8,030 bases of DNA from assembly GCA_947177105.1 (NCBI GenBank), contig CAMWTF010000097.1, positions 1 to 8,030 of the forward strand, given 5' to 3'. The translations under genes were made by a program, and so were the position numbers. Below, piece by piece: positions 4,775 through 8,030 of the stretch. Position 1 is the first letter of the stretch, and each line of letters starts with the position of its first letter. The DNA is from an uncultured Lachnospiraceae bacterium (GTDB taxonomy: Bacteria; Bacillota; Clostridia; Lachnospirales; Lachnospiraceae). Below the pieces are notes generated by a model, which saw only the letters and a list, made by a program, of their open reading frames with translations, made no database searches and was not told the origin of the DNA.

Positions 4775-7221
4775 TGCAGTCACGTTATACGGAAAAGGCG
4801 GAAGCCGCGCTAAAACTTGCAGAGAAATGTGCTCGTTCCCTGAAGCAGGGATATGTGGGCACAGAGCATATCCTGGTGGGATTGATGAAGGAGGGCACAG
4901 GCGTGGCCGCCAGAGTATTGGCAGAGAACAATGTGTCCCTGGAGCAGGTGCTGGAGATGATCAGGGAGTTGATCGCCTTTGAGGGCGGTACCGCCATCAA
5001 GGAGAGGGAAGGCTATTCTCCCCGGGCGGAAAAAATTCTTGAGGAGGCGCACAGGCAGGCGGAGCGTTTCGGTCAGCCCTGCACCGGCACGGAGCATATC
5101 CTAATGGCGTTGATCAAAGAGGGTGAGAATGTGGCTGTACGTCTGCTGAACACCATGAACGTCTCCACCCAGAAGCTTTATGTGGATGTACTTTCTGCCA
5201 TCGGGGCTGACCCAAACCTGTATAAGGAGGATTTGAGCAGGAGGCAGGGAAAGAGTGGTAAGACAGGCACACTGGATCAGTACAGCCGTGATCTGACAGC
5301 CTTGGCCAAGGAGGGCAAGCTGGATCCGGTGATCGGTCGGGAGGACGAGATTCGCAGGGTAATCCAGATCCTGAGCCGCAGAACCAAGAACAATCCCTGC
5401 CTGATCGGTGAACCCGGCGTGGGCAAGACTGCCGTGGTGGAGGGATTGGCGCTGCGCATTGTGGAGGGACAGGTGCCCTTTACCGTGCGGGATAAACGGG
5501 TGCTGACACTGGATCTGTCCGGCATGGTGGCGGGCAGCAAGTACAGAGGAGAATTTGAGGAGCGGATCAAGAAGGTGATCCGCGAGGTAATTGCGGCGGG
5601 CAATGTGATCCTGTTTCTGGACGAAATGCACACCATTATCGGCGCCGGGGCCGCGCAGGGCGCCATCGACGCCTCCAATATTTTAAAGCCTTCCCTAGCC
5701 AGAGGGGAGCTGCAGCTGATCGGCGCTACCACCATTTCAGAATACCGGAAGTATGTGGAGAAGGACGCCGCTCTGGAGCGAAGATTCCAGCCGGTGAACG
5801 TGGAGGAGCCCACAGAGGAAGAGGCCATCCATATTCTGGAGGGCATCAAGGAGAAATATGAGGCGCATCACCAGGTAGATATCAGTCAGGAGGCTGTGGA
5901 GGCGGCAGTACGTTTGGCAAACCGCTATATCAATGACCGCAATCTGCCGGATAAGGCCATTGATCTGATTGACGAGGCGGCGGCCGCTGCCAGGCTGCAG
6001 ACAGCCAATGTGCCCTATAAGCAGCAGGAGCTGCAAAAGCAGTTGAGAGAACTGGACCGGGATCTGGAAGCGGCCATTCGCCGGGAAGATTTTGGAGAGG
6101 CCGGAGAGATAAAGCGCCAGCAGGATCAGTTGCTGCAGAAGCTGGAGCGCATGAAGAAGCGGGCGGTCAGACCCGGGGAGGATACCAGGCTGATTATCGG
6201 TGAGGACGAGATTGCCGCCGTGGTCTCCATGTGGACCAAGATTCCCCTGCAGAAGCTGGCGGAGAAGGAGAGCGAGCGGCTGCTGAAGCTGGAACAGCTT
6301 CTGCATAAGCGGGTGATTGGCCAGGAGGAGGCAGTCAAGGCCGTTTCCAGGGCCATGCGCAGGGGCCGGGTGGGATTGAAGGATCCAAACAGGCCAATCG
6401 GTTCCTTCCTATTCTTAGGCCCCACCGGTGTGGGCAAAACCGAACTGAGCAAAGCATTGGCGGAGGCCATGTTCGGATCGGAGAATGCCATGATCCGAGT
6501 GGATATGTCCGAATATATGGAGGGCCATTCGGTGTCCAAGATGATCGGATCCCCGCCCGGCTATGTGGGCTTTGACGAGGGCGGCCAGCTCAGCGAGAAG
6601 GTGCGCCGCAATCCTTACAGTGTGGTACTGTTTGATGAGATCGAGAAGGCCCATCCGGACGTGTTCAACATCCTGCTTCAGGTACTGGACGACGGTCATA
6701 TCACTGATTCCAAGGGCAGGAAGGTCAGCTTCAAGAATACAATATTGATCATGACCTCCAATGCGGGCGCTCAGCGAATCGTGGATCCCAAAAATCTGGG
6801 TTTTGCCGCCGACAACAGCGCCGCCCGTAACTATGAGAAGATGAAGTCCAGTGTGATGGAGGAGGTAAAGCGCAGTTTTAAGCCGGAGTTTATCAACCGC
6901 ATTGACGATATTATCGTGTTCCACCAGCTGGATCATGACAATATGAAGGAGATCATTCAGTTGCTGGCCGGCAGTCTGTGCAGGCGATGCCAGAGCCAGA
7001 TGGAGATTCAGCTGTCGCTGACCGGCGCCTTGAAGGAGCATCTGGTTGAAAAATATGCGGACCAGAAGATGGGCGCAAGGCCCTTGAAGCGGGCTATACA
7101 GTCCGTGGTGGAGGATGCGTTGGCCGAGGAGATTCTTAAAGGCAATGTGCAGCCGGGAGATACGGTTTCCGCAGGCTATAAGCAGGAGAAGGTGACTTTC
7201 ACGGTCAAGAATCGTCAGTGA
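4774..7221 (+). CDS. clpC: ATP-dependent Clp protease ATP-binding subunit ClpC
   Basis: A hexameric AAA+ unfoldase that feeds proteins into ClpP. The ATG at 4774 (GGAGGA at 4760-4765) is chosen over GTG 4771; it gives 815 residues, the usual ClpC length. Order of parts: two Clp_N repeats (about 5-145, with GTEHILVGL and GTEHILMAL); D1 Walker A GEPGVGKTA (212-220), pore loop KYRGE (257-261), Walker B VILFLDEMH (278-286) and arginine finger region LERRF (334-338); a middle domain with a UVR motif (about 425-460), typical of ClpC and absent from ClpA; D2 Walker A GPTGVGKTE (549-557), pore GYVGF (596-600), Walker B VVLFDEIEKAHP (617-628) and sensor TSNAG (661-665). The loop NLGF (674-677) in D2 matches the ClpP-docking [LIV]GF motif, so it should partner ClpP. 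The C-terminal domain is complete. No McsB arginine kinase or MecA adaptor is encoded nearby. No CtsR heptad repeat is visible upstream. Confidence 0.98.
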   Translation: MQSRYTEKAEAALKLAEKCARSLKQGYVGTEHILVGLMKEGTGVAARVLAENNVSLEQVLEMIRELIAFEGGTAIKEREGYSPRAEKILEEAHRQAERFGQPCTGTEHILMALIKEGENVAVRLLNTMNVSTQKLYVDVLSAIGADPNLYKEDLSRRQGKSGKTGTLDQYSRDLTALAKEGKLDPVIGREDEIRRVIQILSRRTKNNPCLIGEPGVGKTAVVEGLALRIVEGQVPFTVRDKRVLTLDLSGMVAGSKYRGEFEERIKKVIREVIAAGNVILFLDEMHTIIGAGAAQGAIDASNILKPSLARGELQLIGATTISEYRKYVEKDAALERRFQPVNVEEPTEEEAIHILEGIKEKYEAHHQVDISQEAVEAAVRLANRYINDRNLPDKAIDLIDEAAAAARLQTANVPYKQQELQKQLRELDRDLEAAIRREDFGEAGEIKRQQDQLLQKLERMKKRAVRPGEDTRLIIGEDEIAAVVSMWTKIPLQKLAEKESERLLKLEQLLHKRVIGQEEAVKAVSRAMRRGRVGLKDPNRPIGSFLFLGPTGVGKTELSKALAEAMFGSENAMIRVDMSEYMEGHSVSKMIGSPPGYVGFDEGGQLSEKVRRNPYSVVLFDEIEKAHPDVFNILLQVLDDGHITDSKGRKVSFKNTILIMTSNAGAQRIVDPKNLGFAADNSAARNYEKMKSSVMEEVKRSFKPEFINRIDDIIVFHQLDHDNMKEIIQLLAGSLCRRCQSQMEIQLSLTGALKEHLVEKYADQKMGARPLKRAIQSVVEDALAEEILKGNVQPGDTVSAGYKQEKVTFTVKNRQ

Positions 7222-7288
7222 GAAGATATGTCCTTAGACATGGATTGAATACGTAAATGTATGCTGCGATATTTGGATAGAGGAAAAG

Positions 7289-8030
7289 ATGGCACAGGCA
7301 AAGAACAAATCTGTATTTTATTGTCAAAACTGCGGCTTTGAATCCACAAAGTGGATGGGGCAGTGTCCCGGCTGCAAAGAATGGAATACCTTTGTTGAGG
7401 AAGTTGTCAAGGCAGCTTCCTTAAAAAATGTGGGAAAGGGCGCCGCGGTAAGGAGCAGCAGCGCGCCCGCCGTGTTGGCGGATATCGCGATTCAGGAGGA
7501 GGCGCGTATACAGACCCACATTGTGGAACTGGATCGGGTGTTGGGTGGCGGCATCGTGCAGGGATCACTGACCCTGGTGGGCGGCGATCCGGGTATCGGC
7601 AAATCCACTCTGCTGCTGCAGACTTGCAGAAAGCTGGCGGCGGACGGACACAAGGTTCTCTATATCTCCGGGGAGGAATCTCAGGTACAGATCAAGATGC
7701 GTGCGGACCGGATCGGCAGTTTCGCAGACAACATGCTGCTGCTGTGCGAGACCAATCTAGGCAGTATTGCGGAGGTGATCCGCCGTGAACTGCCCAAGGT
7801 AGTGATTATAGATTCCATCCAGACTATGTACAATGAGGAAGTGTCTGCAGCTCCGGGCAGCGTTTCCCAGGTCAGGGAGTCTACCGGGGTCCTGTTGCAG
7901 TTGGCCAAGGGCATGAATATTTCCGTCTTTATCGTGGGCCATGTGACTAAGGAGGGAACGGTGGCAGGTCCCAGAGTGTTGGAGCATATGGTGGATACGG
8001 TGCTGTATTTTGAGGGAGATCGCCATGCCT
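7289..8030 (+). CDS. radA: DNA repair protein RadA (Sms), 5' part
   Basis: A RecA-like ATPase that helps process recombination intermediates (branch migration, strand exchange), acting on the chromosome with RecA. ATG 7289 has AGAGG (7279-7283) five bases upstream. The first 247 codons are present and the frame runs off the window end. Residues 12-29 form the N-terminal zinc finger (C12xxC15 ... C26xxC29, with WMGQCPGC). ELDRVLGGGIVQGS (80-93) leads into Walker A GGDPGIGKST (98-107). YISGEES and the Walker B strand VVIIDSIQTM follow, then GHVTKEG and GPRVLEHMVDTVLYFEGD. The family KNRFG motif and the Lon-like C-terminal domain lie beyond the window. The 67-bp gap after clpC has no terminator, so it is probably in the same operon, as in Bacillus. 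Confidence 0.97.
   Translation, partial: MAQAKNKSVFYCQNCGFESTKWMGQCPGCKEWNTFVEEVVKAASLKNVGKGAAVRSSSAPAVLADIAIQEEARIQTHIVELDRVLGGGIVQGSLTLVGGDPGIGKSTLLLQTCRKLAADGHKVLYISGEESQVQIKMRADRIGSFADNMLLLCETNLGSIAEVIRRELPKVVIIDSIQTMYNEEVSAAPGSVSQVRESTGVLLQLAKGMNISVFIVGHVTKEGTVAGPRVLEHMVDTVLYFEGDRHA

Overview
The window reads as a chromosomal housekeeping stretch from a Gram-positive Clostridia genome, most probably a Lachnospiraceae relative. This rests on the protein sequences (PurD, ClpC with a UVR linker, RadA), strong GGAGG-type ribosome binding sites, extended -10 promoter style and a moderately GC-rich base composition; I could not run a database search. All genes that I support are on the + strand. 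There are no tRNA, rRNA, CRISPR, phage or transposase genes.

Layout. Positions 1-461 hold the 3' part of purN (glycinamide ribonucleotide formyltransferase). Next, 572-1849 is purD (glycinamide ribonucleotide synthetase), which follows in the same direction but carries two in-frame stops (TAA 1511-1513 and TAG 1538-1540) at the boundary between the ATP-grasp and C-terminal domains; the frame after them is otherwise intact. Positions 1934-2383 encode a small protein with a zinc ribbon, a helix-turn-helix and a second zinc ribbon. Positions 2381-2593 are two tandem copies of a ~105-bp palindromic repeat. Positions 2610-4079 encode an exported, membrane-anchored protein with two SH3b domains outside, one transmembrane helix and a long basic Gly/Gln/Ala/Arg repeat tail ending in an acidic peptide. 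A strong intrinsic terminator follows at 4101-4136.

The second transcription unit begins with a good extended -10 promoter (4168-4195). Its leader holds two 70/69-bp palindromic repeats and the start of a third. It then encodes a short GntR/YtrA-type regulator (4397-4774), clpC (4774-7221, overlapping the regulator by one base) and the 5' part of radA (7289 to the window end). This resembles the ctsR-mcsA-mcsB-clpC-radA operon of Bacillus, but with a GntR-type repressor in place of ctsR-mcsA-mcsB. ClpC would unfold proteins for ClpP, RadA would act in recombination, and the regulator is a candidate local controller.

The points most worth a second look are the doubly interrupted purD, the two unrelated families of palindromic tandem repeats (one sits exactly in the clpC leader and contains a CIRCE-like match), the GntR-clpC coupling, and the SH3b protein with its disordered basic tail.
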